Shown: positions 1-7,442 of the stretch, piece after piece | How positions within the stretch are numbered: position 1 is the stretch's first letter | Layout of the letters: the number at the start of each line of letters is the position of its first letter | Assembly (NCBI GenBank): GCA_004173415.1 | Contig: SEHC01000059.1 | Span: 1 to 8,702, forward strand | Length of the DNA: 8,702 nt | Source: Lysobacteraceae bacterium | GTDB taxonomy: Bacteria > Pseudomonadota > Gammaproteobacteria > Xanthomonadales > Xanthomonadaceae | Direction: 5' to 3' | Made by a program: the position numbers and the translations under genes | The notes under the pieces: generated by a model | What the model saw: the letters and a program-made list of their open reading frames with translations, nothing else | What the model was told of the DNA's origin: nothing | Database searches by the model: none

Positions 1-19
1 CGCTATGGTCCGGGTAGGC

Positions 20-25
20 TATAAA
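20..25 (+). promoter_or_regulatory. Possible -10 element for the dksA-like gene
   Basis: TATAAA matches the sigma-70 -10 consensus at five of six positions. It would place transcription start near position 32, giving a leader of about 40 nt before the GTG start at 70. The matching -35 would fall before the first base of the window, so only half of the promoter can be seen. Confidence 0.4.
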
Positions 26-69
26 GGCGCCCCCTTCCCGGACCCGGGAAGTTGAAGGAAGCGCTTTTC

Positions 70-1206
70 GTGGCTGCGAAGAAACCTGCGAAGAAGGCCG
101 CCAAGCCGGCCAAGAAACCTGCCAAGCCCGTTGCCGGCAAGTCCACCGCCAAGGCCGCCCCGGCCAGGAAGCCGGCGGCCAAGCCGACGGCCAAGAAGAC
201 TGCCGCCAAGCCGGCGGCCAGGAAGCCGGTCGCCAAGGTCGCCAAGAAGGCGGCTCCAGCCAAGAAAGCAGCTCCAGTGAAGAAGGCCGTCGCCAAGAAG
301 GCGGTGGCCAGGAAGGCGCCCGTCGCCAAGAAAGCCGTGCCGGCCAAGAAGCCGGTCCCGAAGAAGCCCGCGCCCAAGCCCGCAGTCAAGGCTGCTGCGA
401 AGCCTGTGGCCGCGAAACCCGTCGCCGCCAAACCCGCTGCCCCGTCCAGATCCGCAAAACCCGCACCGAAGCCGGCCGCCAAGCCTGCTCCGGCCAAAGC
501 GACTCCTGCCAAGACCGCCCCCCCGACCGCTGGCCGTGCCGTAGCGCCTTCCAAGGCTGCTGCAACCCAGGCACCGGCGCCAGCCGTCAAATCGAATCCC
601 CATACTTCCGTGCCAACCCCCAAGACCAAAAACACGTCCAAATCCGCCGCCACGCCGTCGCTGCCGATGGCCAAGGCTCCCATTCCCCGTCCGGTCGGCA
701 AGGTTGCCGTGGCCGTGGTGTCCAGGCCCTCCACCACCCCCGCGCCGCGCGGCAAGGTCAAGGTCGTCCCTTACAAGACCGACGAGGCCAACGGCCGTCC
801 GCTAATTCCCGACGGTTACCGCCCGGGCCCGGACGAGGAATACATGAGCCCGCTGCAGCTCGAGTATTTCCGCCAGCGCCTGCTGACCTGGCGCGCCGAC
901 CTGGTCGAGGAGTCCAAGCAGACCATCGAGAACCTCAAGGACGAAGTGCGCGACGTGGGCGATGAAGCCGAACGCGCCACCCGCGAAACCGAAAACTCGC
1001 TGGAACTGCGTACCCGCGACCGCTATCGCAAGCTGATCGGCAAGATCGACAGCACGCTCAAGCGCCTGGATGCCGGCGACTACGGCTATTGCGCCGATAC
1101 CGGCGAAGAGATCGGCCTGGAGCGCCTGGAGGCGCGCCTGACCGCCGAGCGCACCATCGACGCGCAGGAACGCTGGGAGCACCTGCAGAAGCAGCAGGGC
1201 GACTGA
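70..1206 (+). CDS. dksA: DksA/TraR-family RNA polymerase-binding regulator with long AKP-rich tail and degenerate zinc finger
   Basis: Predicted 378-residue protein. The family binds the RNA polymerase secondary channel and works with ppGpp to reset transcription in starvation. GTG at 70 is chosen because AAGGAAG (55-61) sits 8 nt upstream; an in-frame TTG at 52 lacks such a site. Residues 1 to about 240 are low complexity: Ala, Lys and Pro dominate with repeated AKK and KPA units, like histone H1 tails. The DksA domain covers about residues 245-378. The coiled-coil tip D295-x-x-D298-x-A300 is kept, matching the functional D71/D74/A76 of E. coli DksA. The finger normally has CxxC...CxxC, but here reads C341-A-D-T, then T and A at the last two cysteine positions, so zinc binding is unlikely. 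This resembles the zinc-independent DksA2 type of Pseudomonas. Typical DksA has about 150 residues, so the tail more than doubles it. The family call is firm; calling it the main dksA of the cell is less certain. Confidence 0.9.
   Translation: MAAKKPAKKAAKPAKKPAKPVAGKSTAKAAPARKPAAKPTAKKTAAKPAARKPVAKVAKKAAPAKKAAPVKKAVAKKAVARKAPVAKKAVPAKKPVPKKPAPKPAVKAAAKPVAAKPVAAKPAAPSRSAKPAPKPAAKPAPAKATPAKTAPPTAGRAVAPSKAAATQAPAPAVKSNPHTSVPTPKTKNTSKSAATPSLPMAKAPIPRPVGKVAVAVVSRPSTTPAPRGKVKVVPYKTDEANGRPLIPDGYRPGPDEEYMSPLQLEYFRQRLLTWRADLVEESKQTIENLKDEVRDVGDEAERATRETENSLELRTRDRYRKLIGKIDSTLKRLDAGDYGYCADTGEEIGLERLEARLTAERTIDAQERWEHLQKQQGD
76..560 (+). repeat. Degenerate AAG/GCC-rich coding repeat
   Basis: This part of the dksA-like gene is built from imperfect short units such as GCCAAGAAG and AAGCCGGCC, which encode the Ala-Lys-Pro tail. 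Unit order and spacing are irregular, so it is a low-complexity coding tract rather than a clean tandem array. Such tracts tend to vary in length between strains by slippage or recombination; that is inferred here. The tract also produces long spurious open frames on the other strand. Confidence 0.6.
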
Positions 1207-1230
1207 TCGACCTCACGGGCCGACAAGAAG

Positions 1231-1254
1231 AACCCCGCTGACGCGGGGTTTTTT
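1231..1254 (+). terminator. Strong intrinsic terminator between convergent genes
   Basis: A perfect 8-bp stem, AACCCCGC with GCGGGGTT, encloses a TGAC tetraloop and runs into six T residues (1249-1254). It starts 25 nt after the dksA-like stop codon. On the minus strand the same stem is followed by TTCTTCTTG, so it may also end the cysS-sufE-MFS transcript, whose last gene stops at 1275. Confidence 0.92.
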
Positions 1255-1274
1255 GTGGGCGTCTGCAACTGCCG

Positions 1275-2516
1275 TTACTGGAGTTGGCGCAGGTCCAGCG
1301 TGCGCAGGCGCGGCGCCTTCAACGAGGTCACCCCGGCCACCGCCAGGATGGCGAAGCCGCCCATGATGACCGCCGGCGCCAGTCCGAGCAGTCGCGCCAT
1401 GGTCCCGGCGTAGAACGCCCCCAACTCGTTGGAGGAGCTGATGAAGATGCCGTTGATCGAGGACACCCGACCGCGCATTTCGTCGGGCGTGGCCAGCTGC
1501 AGGATGGTGGAGCGCACCACCACCGAGACTCCATCGCACGTGCCGTAGGCGACCAGGACCAGCGCCGACAGCCAGAAGCTGCGCGAAAGCCCGAACGCGA
1601 TCACGCACAGGCCGAATCCCGCCACCGAGAAAAGCAGGACGCGGCCGGCATGTTCCTGCAGCGGGCGCCGGGCCAGCCACAGGCCCACGCAGATCGAGCC
1701 CATCGCCGGGGCCGCGCGCAGGATGCCGAGTCCTTCCGGCCCGTAATGCAGGATTTCCTTGATGAAGGCAGGCAGCATCGCGACCACGCCGCCCAGCAAT
1801 ACCGAGAACATGTCCAGCGCCATCGCGGCGAGCATGATCTGGTTGCCCCATACGAAGCGCGCGCTCTGGGCGATGCTGGCGAAGATCGGCAGGCTGATCG
1901 CCGGCGGCCCTGGTTCGCTGACGCGCAGCCGCGCCAGGACGACGGCGGCCAGCAAGGCGAACACCGCCGCCGCGCCGTAGGCCACCGACTTGCCGCCGAA
2001 GCCGACCATCAGGCCGCCCAGTGCAGGGCCGATCACCAGGGCGGCCTGGAAGATCACGCTGCCCAGCCCGGCGCCACGGACGAAGTCCTCGCGATCCAGG
2101 GTGCGGGCGAACAGGGCGTTGTAGACCGGGCTCAGGAACGACCGGGCCATGCCGGTCAGGGCGATGGCCAGGTAGATCGGCCAGGTGCCCCCGGCCGCCA
2201 GCGGGCCGCTGGCGACGCCGACCAGTATCAGTGCGGTGATCGCCAGCGCAGTGCAGGCGGCGATGCCCAGCCTGCGACGGGGCAGGTGGTCGACCAGGTA
2301 GCCGGCGAACGGCGCGGTACAGAAGAACGGCAGGACCTCGGCCAGTCCGACCAGGCCCAGCGAGAACGGATCGCGGGTCAACTCATAGATGTGCCAGCCC
2401 ACCGTGACCGCGACGATCTGGTAGGAAAGCAGTGCGCAGATGCGGTAGGCCAGCACCGCCGCGAAGCCGCGGTTGCGCAGCAGCGAAAGCGCCGAAGCCG
2501 GCGACGGCGCGTTCAC
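1275..2516 (-). CDS. MFS exporter, MFS_3 / EntS-like family
   Basis: Predicted 413-residue polytopic inner-membrane transporter. It is hydrophobic along its length, with alternating segments consistent with 12 helices. Residues 72-82 (GYLVDHLPRRR) form the MFS loop 2-3 motif. PDEMRGRVSS (344-353) followed by a SSNELG segment is typical of the MFS_3 group, which includes the enterobactin exporter EntS and drug-efflux relatives. Substrate cannot be read from sequence; proton-driven efflux of a small molecule is the family expectation. The start is GTG at 2516, which overlaps the sufE stop codon as GTGA, implying translational coupling. No separate Shine-Dalgarno at good spacing is visible. It is the last gene of the cysS-sufE operon. 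Its role beside two cysteine and sulfur genes is unknown, and no siderophore gene lies in view. Confidence 0.85.
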   Translation of the reverse strand: MNAPSPASALSLLRNRGFAAVLAYRICALLSYQIVAVTVGWHIYELTRDPFSLGLVGLAEVLPFFCTAPFAGYLVDHLPRRRLGIAACTALAITALILVGVASGPLAAGGTWPIYLAIALTGMARSFLSPVYNALFARTLDREDFVRGAGLGSVIFQAALVIGPALGGLMVGFGGKSVAYGAAAVFALLAAVVLARLRVSEPGPPAISLPIFASIAQSARFVWGNQIMLAAMALDMFSVLLGGVVAMLPAFIKEILHYGPEGLGILRAAPAMGSICVGLWLARRPLQEHAGRVLLFSVAGFGLCVIAFGLSRSFWLSALVLVAYGTCDGVSVVVRSTILQLATPDEMRGRVSSINGIFISSSNELGAFYAGTMARLLGLAPAVIMGGFAILAVAGVTSLKAPRLRTLDLRQLQ

Positions 2517-2946
2517 GCCTTGCTTGCGGCGGTTTCGCGGATGAACGCCAGCAATGCAGCGAGCCCGTTGCTGCGCGTCGGCGACAGGTGCTTGGCCAGG
2601 CCGACGTCGGCGATGTAGTCCGGCGAGGTGGCCAGTATTTCAGCCGCCGAGCGTCCCGAGTACACCCGCAGGGCCAGGTAGATCAGGCCGGAAACGATGG
2701 CCGAATCGCTGATCGCGTGGAAGTCCAGGCGGCGCGCGTCGCCCTCGGGCACGATCCAGACCATCGACTGGCAACCCAGCAGGCGGTGCTCCTCGGTTTT
2801 CCAGGCCTCGGGGAACGGCGGCAGCTTGCGCCCCAGGTCGATCAGGTACTGGTAGCGCTCGGCCCAGTCGCTGAAGAAGCCGAACTCGTCCCTGATCGCC
2901 AGCTGGGCTTCGGAAGGACTGGCCTCGAGCGGGAAGATGTTTTCGC

Positions 2947-2950
<4 letters not shown>
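2513..2950 (-). CDS. sufE: SufE-family cysteine desulfuration protein
   Basis: Predicted 145-residue cytoplasmic protein, near the usual SufE length of about 140. SufE accepts persulfide sulfur from a cysteine desulfurase (SufS or CsdA) and passes it on for Fe-S cluster assembly. The acceptor cysteine is C60 in the family motif LLGCQSMVW. The later segment LGLAKHLSPTRSNGL-like region (about residues 116-130, ending with the conserved SPTRSNGL) also fits. ATG at 2950 overlaps the cysS stop codon as ATGA, and the gene's own stop overlaps the MFS start. The open frame continues upstream across cysS, but that extension has no family similarity and is not part of the protein. No desulfurase gene lies in the window, so its partner must be encoded elsewhere. 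The link to cysS fits a shared dependence on cysteine. It could equally be a CsdE-type paralogue rather than the SufS partner. Confidence 0.93.
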
Positions 2951-4314
<1,364 letters not shown>

Positions 4315-4342
4315 GGCAGGCCGGAGCATGGGGATCGTTGCG

Positions 4343-4371
4343 ATTCTACCGGCCCGTACAGGCCCTGACAG
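4343..4371 (-). promoter_or_regulatory. Sigma-70-type promoter for cysS-sufE-MFS
   Basis: Read on the minus strand: CTGTCA (4371-4366, four of six matches to TTGACA), a 17-bp spacer, then TAGAAT (4348-4343, five of six matches to TATAAT). Transcription would begin near 4336. It is the best promoter match I found in the window and helps choose the cysS start at 4314. Confidence 0.65.
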
Positions 4372-4438
4372 CATCGATTCAGCCCTACTCCAGCCTCGCT
4401 GCCTACACTAGCGGTCCGGATTCCGACCCAGTGGCCCA

Positions 4439-4948
4439 GTGCGCATCCATCGCCGACCATCGATTCCCTTGTGCCTGGCCATCTTCGCGGCGATCTTCGC
4501 GGCGACTCCGGCCGGAGCCCAGAATCCGGCGCCGATCACCGTGGTCCCGACTGAAAACGTGCGCCTAGACTATGCACAGGTGCTGGCCGTCGAGCCGATC
4601 TACCAGACCCTGCGCGCCTCGCGCACCGAGATGCGGTGCGAAGAGGTGGCCGCGCCGAAGCCCGCGCCTGCACCGCAGGATGAGGGCCGCTGGACCAAGA
4701 TCGTGGGCACGGTGAAGGGCGTGTTCGCGCGTGAGTCCGAGCCCGAACCCAAAGCCGAGCCGCCCAAGCCCAGCTGCCGCATGGTCCCGGTGCAACGCGA
4801 GTTCCGGCGTCCGATCGCCTACGACGTCGACTATGTGTACAAGGGCTTCAAGTACCGTTCGAGGCTCGCCGAAGACCCGGGCAATCGCCTGCGCATCCGC
4901 GTTTCAGTGATGCCCTACGTGCCTGGGCAGGCCGTCGCCACGCCCTGA
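4439..4948 (+). CDS. Small exported protein of unknown function, related to 17-kDa surface-antigen-type proteins
   Basis: Predicted 169 residues with a clear Sec signal peptide: basic MRIHRRP, a hydrophobic stretch at about 11-23, and a probable cut after TPAGA at residue 27. The mature protein is therefore periplasmic or envelope-associated. Two parts resemble the flanks of glycine-zipper (17-kDa antigen) proteins: VRLDYAQVLAVEPIYQ near 41-56, and the end with YDVDYVYKGFKY followed by DPGNRLRIRVSV. Cysteines C67 and C113 could form a disulfide, as in those relatives. The glycine-zipper segment usually found between the flanks is absent; a Lys/Pro/Glu-rich linker (about 71-112) replaces it. 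GTG at 4439 is the only start that preserves the signal peptide, and no clear Shine-Dalgarno precedes it. Divergent from cysS. The call as a real exported protein is firm; the family link is tentative and comes from memory of similar proteins. Confidence 0.75.
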   Translation: MRIHRRPSIPLCLAIFAAIFAATPAGAQNPAPITVVPTENVRLDYAQVLAVEPIYQTLRASRTEMRCEEVAAPKPAPAPQDEGRWTKIVGTVKGVFARESEPEPKAEPPKPSCRMVPVQREFRRPIAYDVDYVYKGFKYRSRLAEDPGNRLRIRVSVMPYVPGQAVATP

Positions 4949-4988
4949 GCCTTGCGCCGGCGGCGCCCTGCGTGAGACGATTGAACCC

Positions 4989-5078
4989 ATGAAGATGGAC
5001 ACCCACCTGCACGCGTGCTCCGCCCGGATGGCTTCGGGAATGACCTCTCGTGCCCGCCGACCGGAACCGCTCCTCTAG
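4989..5078 (+). CDS. Putative arginine leader peptide (29 codons)
   Basis: Candidate short open reading frame, MKMDTHLHAC then SARMASGMTS then RARRPEPLL, ending at TAG 5076-5078. It has four Arg codons: CGG at 5025, CGT at 5049, CGC at 5055 and CGA at 5058. All four are different, and the last three lie within four codons. The cluster ends 17 nt before a segment (5078-5084) that can pair with the downstream terminator, which is where a stalled ribosome would change RNA folding. Ribosome binding is the weak point: GAGA (4974-4977) lies 11 nt upstream of the ATG, and internal ATGs at 4995, 5028 and 5040 have no better site. A weak promoter-like pair, TTGCGC (4952-4957) and GACGAT (4976-4981), could start transcription next to the ATG and give a leaderless message. 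Four Arg codons in 29 is not extreme for GC-rich DNA, so the case rests on position. Confidence 0.4.
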   Translation: MKMDTHLHACSARMASGMTSRARRPEPLL

Positions 5079-5144
5079 CTGGGTCCCCGGAAGCTTGTGT
5101 GTGTTCAACCGGAACCCAGCCTGGCGCTGGGTTTTCTCGTTTTT
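5063..5144 (+). promoter_or_regulatory. Putative transcription attenuator upstream of argF'
   Basis: Three mutually exclusive RNA folds can be drawn by eye. Fold 1:2 is an imperfect hairpin of GGAACCGCT (5063-5071) with AGCTGGGTCC (5077-5086), loop CCTCT. Fold 2:3 pairs GCTGGGT (5078-5084) with ACCCAGC (5114-5120) and CCGG (5087-5090) with CCGG (5109-5112), giving 11 bp around a small internal loop. Fold 3:4 is the terminator at 5113-5144. A ribosome stalled on the Arg codons at 5049-5060 would cover the 5' arm of 1:2 and favour antiterminator 2:3. A ribosome reaching the stop at 5076 would cover segment 2 and let the terminator form. No free-energy calculation was done. Confidence 0.55.
5113..5144 (+). 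terminator. Intrinsic terminator in the argF' leader
   Basis: A perfect 8-bp stem, AACCCAGC (5113-5120) with GCTGGGTT (5126-5133), encloses a CTGGC loop and is followed by a T-rich run ending in TTTTT (5140-5144). It lies 20 nt before the argF' start codon and about 165 nt after the previous gene. That position suits control of argF' better than ending the upstream transcript, though the latter remains possible. Confidence 0.8.
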
Positions 5145-5164
5145 GGGTCCACGGGAAGTATCGA

Positions 5165-6166
5165 ATGAAACATTTCTTGAATACGCAGGACTGGTCGCGG
5201 GGCGAACTGGACGCACTGTTGACCCAGGCAGCCTTGTACAAGCAGCACAAGCTGGGCGACGCGCTGAAGGGCAGGTCGATCGCGCTGGTGTTCTTCAACC
5301 CTTCCATGCGCACCCGCACCAGCTTCGAACTCGGCGCCTTCCAGCTGGGTGGCCACGCGGTGGTCCTGCAACCGGGCAAGGATGCGTGGCCGATCGAGTT
5401 CAACCTGGGCACGGTCATGGACGGCGATACCGAGGAACACATCGCCGAGGTCGCGCGCGTGCTCGGGCGCTACGTCGATCTGATCGGCGTGCGCGCCTTC
5501 CCCAAGTTCGTCGACTGGAGCCAGGATCGCCGCGACCTCGTGCTGGAGAGCTTCGCCAGGTACTCGCCTGTTCCGGTCATCAACATGGAAACCATCACCC
5601 ATCCCTGCCAGGAACTGGCCCACGTGATGGCGTTGCAGCAGCACTTCGGTACCCAGGACCTGCGCGGCAAGAAGTACGTGCTGACCTGGACCTACCACCC
5701 CAAGGCCCTGAACACCGCGGTGGCCAACTCGGCGCTGACCATCGCCACGCGCATGGGCATGGACGTGACCCTGTTGTGTCCGACGCCCGACTACATCCTC
5801 GACGAGCGCTACATGGGCTGGGCCGAGCGCAACGTGGCCGAGAACGGCGGTTCGCTCGCCGTCAGCCACGACACCGACAGCGCCTACGCGGGCGCCGACG
5901 TCGTCTACGCCAAGAGCTGGGGCGCGCTGCCGTACTTCGGCAACTGGGAACCCGAGAAGCCCATCCGCGACCAGTACAAGCACTTCATCGTCGACGAGCG
6001 CAAGATGGCCCTGACCAACAACGGCGTGTTCAGCCACTGTCTGCCGCTGCGCCGGAACATCAAGGCCACCGACGCGGTGATGGATTCGCCGCAATGCATC
6101 GCCATCGATGAAGCCGAGAACCGCCTGCACGTGCAGAAAGCGGTGATGGCGGCGCTGGTCGCGTAG
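5165..6166 (+). CDS. argF': N-acetylornithine carbamoyltransferase
   Basis: Predicted 333-residue cytoplasmic enzyme. It transfers a carbamoyl group from carbamoyl phosphate to N-acetylornithine, giving N-acetylcitrulline, in place of the usual ornithine step. The carbamoyl-phosphate motif is SMRTRTS (47-53), with HPCQ at 146-149 and HCLP at 291-294. W75 in DAWPIEF and K300 correspond to W77 and the carboxylated K302 described in the X. campestris enzyme. These features, with close overall similarity to that protein, separate it from ornithine carbamoyltransferase. ATG at 5165 is supported by GGGAAG (5153-5158), 6 nt upstream. The frame runs open to 5015, but the extra residues cross the leader terminator and match nothing in the family. 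The last residues read LVA and stop at TAG 6164-6166 inside a REP-like element. The Xanthomonas enzyme, from memory 339 residues, runs about four residues further. First gene of the arginine cluster. Confidence 0.97.
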   Translation: MKHFLNTQDWSRGELDALLTQAALYKQHKLGDALKGRSIALVFFNPSMRTRTSFELGAFQLGGHAVVLQPGKDAWPIEFNLGTVMDGDTEEHIAEVARVLGRYVDLIGVRAFPKFVDWSQDRRDLVLESFARYSPVPVINMETITHPCQELAHVMALQQHFGTQDLRGKKYVLTWTYHPKALNTAVANSALTIATRMGMDVTLLCPTPDYILDERYMGWAERNVAENGGSLAVSHDTDSAYAGADVVYAKSWGALPYFGNWEPEKPIRDQYKHFIVDERKMALTNNGVFSHCLPLRRNIKATDAVMDSPQCIAIDEAENRLHVQKAVMAALVA

Positions 6167-6184
6167 GGCGGGCCTTGGCCCACC
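6163..6184. repeat. REP-like palindrome, left copy, overlapping the argF' stop codon
   Basis: The unit starts GTAGGGCGGGCCTTGG and ends CCCACC. It is a near-perfect palindrome in itself, with one C/A mismatch, and it is inverted relative to the copy at 6209-6230. GTAGGGTGGGC-type units like this are common dispersed extragenic palindromes in Xanthomonadaceae and other proteobacteria. The TAG at 6164-6166 is the argF' stop. Confidence 0.75.
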
Positions 6185-6208
6185 TGTGTGGACTCCAATC
6201 AACAACAT

Positions 6209-6230
6209 GGTGGGCCAAGGCCCACCCTAC
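6209..6230. repeat. REP-like palindrome, right copy, ahead of argG
   Basis: This copy starts GGTGGGCCAAGGCCCACC, a perfect palindrome with 8-bp arms, and ends CTAC. It is the reverse complement of the left copy except at one position, which forms a G-U pair in RNA. The two copies can therefore fold into one 22-bp stem with a 24-nt loop (6185-6208) in the argF'-argG transcript. It ends 12 nt before the argG ATG. There is no T-run, so it is not a standard terminator; roles in RNA processing or stability are possible. Confidence 0.78.
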
Positions 6231-6242
6231 GAGAATATTGAA

Positions 6243-7442
6243 ATGACTTCCCCCACCAAAGACATCGTCCTCGCCTTTTCCGGCGGCCTCGACACCAGCT
6301 TCTGCATCCCCTACCTGCAAGAACATGGCTACGCGGTGCATACCGTGTTCGCCGACACCGGCGGGGTCGATGCGGAGGAACGCGACTTCATCGAGAAGCG
6401 CGCCGCCGAACTCGGCGCCGCCAGCCACGTGACGGTCGACGGCGGTCCGGCCATCTGGGACGGTTTCGTCAAGCCGTTCGTATGGGCGGGGGAGGGCTAC
6501 CAGGGCCAGTACCCGTTGCTGGTCTCCGACCGCTACCTGATCGTGGACGCGGCGCTGGCGCGGGCCAACGAACTCGGCACCCGCGCCATCGCCCATGGCT
6601 GTACAGGCATGGGCAACGACCAGGTCCGCTTCGACCTGGCGGTGAAGGCCTCGGGCGACTACCAGATCGTGGCGCCGATCCGCGAGATCCAGAAGGAACA
6701 CACCCAGACCCGCGCCTACGAGCAGAAGTACCTGGAGGAGCGCGGCTTCGGTGTGCGTGCCAAGCAGAAGGCCTACACGATCAACGAGAACCTGCTGGGC
6801 CTGACCATGTCGGGCGGCGAGATCGACCGTTGGGAAGCGCCGGGCGAAGGCGCGCGCGGTTGGTGCGCGCCGCGCAACGCCTGGCCGCTCGAACCCCTGG
6901 TCGTGAGCCTGAAGTTCGAGAACGGCGTGGCGGTGGAGCTCGACGGCAAGCCGATGGAAGGGGCCAGGCTGCTGGCCAAGCTCAACACGCTGTTCGCCCA
7001 GTACGGGGTCGGCCGCGGCATGTACACCGGCGATACCACCATCGGCCTGAAAGGCCGCATCGTGTTCGAGGCGCCCGGCCTGGCCGCCCTGTTGACCGCG
7101 CACCGTGCGCTGGAAGAGGCGGTGCTGACCAAGCAGCAGAACCGCTTCAAGCCCGACGTGGCGCGCAAGTGGGTCGAACTGGTCTATGAGGGCTTCTACC
7201 ACGACCCGCTGAAAACCGACCTGGAAGCCTTTCTGGCATCCTCGCAGGCCACCGTCAACGGCGAGGTCACCCTGGAAACGCGCGGCGGGCGCGTGGACGC
7301 GGTGGCGATCGATTCGCCGCATATCCTCAACGCTAGGGGCGCGACCTACGCGCAGTCGGCGGACTGGGGCGTGGAGGAAGCCGAGGGTTTCATCAAGCTG
7401 TTCGGAATGAGCAGCACCCTGTGGGCGGAAACCAACCGCTGA
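6243..7442 (+). CDS. argG: Argininosuccinate synthase
   Basis: Predicted 399-residue cytoplasmic enzyme joining citrulline and aspartate, with ATP cleaved to AMP and pyrophosphate, to form argininosuccinate. In this pathway citrulline comes from the argE' product. The N-type ATP pyrophosphatase loop SGGLDTS is at residues 13-19, and the GCTGMGNDQVRF segment that follows is typical of the family. Length is usual for argG, and the C-terminus (FIKLFGMSSTL) is close to the Xanthomonas protein as I recall it. ATG at 6243 is preceded by GAGAA (6231-6235) with 7-nt spacing, directly after the REP pair. An open frame extends upstream to 6186 through the repeat and is discounted. The stop TGA (7440-7442) overlaps the next start by one base. 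Confidence 0.97.
   Translation: MTSPTKDIVLAFSGGLDTSFCIPYLQEHGYAVHTVFADTGGVDAEERDFIEKRAAELGAASHVTVDGGPAIWDGFVKPFVWAGEGYQGQYPLLVSDRYLIVDAALARANELGTRAIAHGCTGMGNDQVRFDLAVKASGDYQIVAPIREIQKEHTQTRAYEQKYLEERGFGVRAKQKAYTINENLLGLTMSGGEIDRWEAPGEGARGWCAPRNAWPLEPLVVSLKFENGVAVELDGKPMEGARLLAKLNTLFAQYGVGRGMYTGDTTIGLKGRIVFEAPGLAALLTAHRALEEAVLTKQQNRFKPDVARKWVELVYEGFYHDPLKTDLEAFLASSQATVNGEVTLETRGGRVDAVAIDSPHILNARGATYAQSADWGVEEAEGFIKLFGMSSTLWAETNR

Noticed and set aside
3..761. Minus-strand Gly/Ala/Leu-rich frames opposite the dksA tail
   Set aside because: They mirror the repetitive AKP-coding tract; low complexity alone explains the open frame.
1284..2618. Long plus-strand open frame (444 codons) opposite the MFS and sufE genes
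   Set aside because: It is the antisense shadow of a high-GC gene; its translation is rich in Arg, Gln, Gly and Ala with no domain, and the minus-strand product has clear MFS motifs.
4315..4374. Upstream start for CysS at 4374, adding 20 residues
   Set aside because: It lies before the likely transcription start near 4336, and family members begin at the MTLRLHN position.
4404..4409. TACACT as a -10 element for the small exported protein
   Set aside because: No acceptable -35 is found 16-18 bp upstream, so the match is too weak to report.
5050..5160. Alternative leader frame starting at GTG 5050, with Arg and Trp codons across the terminator stem
   Set aside because: It runs straight through the terminator and on into argF' out of frame, so it has no stop in a position useful for attenuation.
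5015..5164. N-terminal extension of ArgF' by 50 residues
   Set aside because: It would cross the intrinsic terminator, lacks a Shine-Dalgarno, and goes beyond the known family start, while ATG 5165 has GGGAAG at ideal spacing.
4949..5164. ArgR operator (ARG box) upstream of argF'
   Set aside because: I looked for paired TGAAT/ATTCA-like half-sites and found none with proper spacing.
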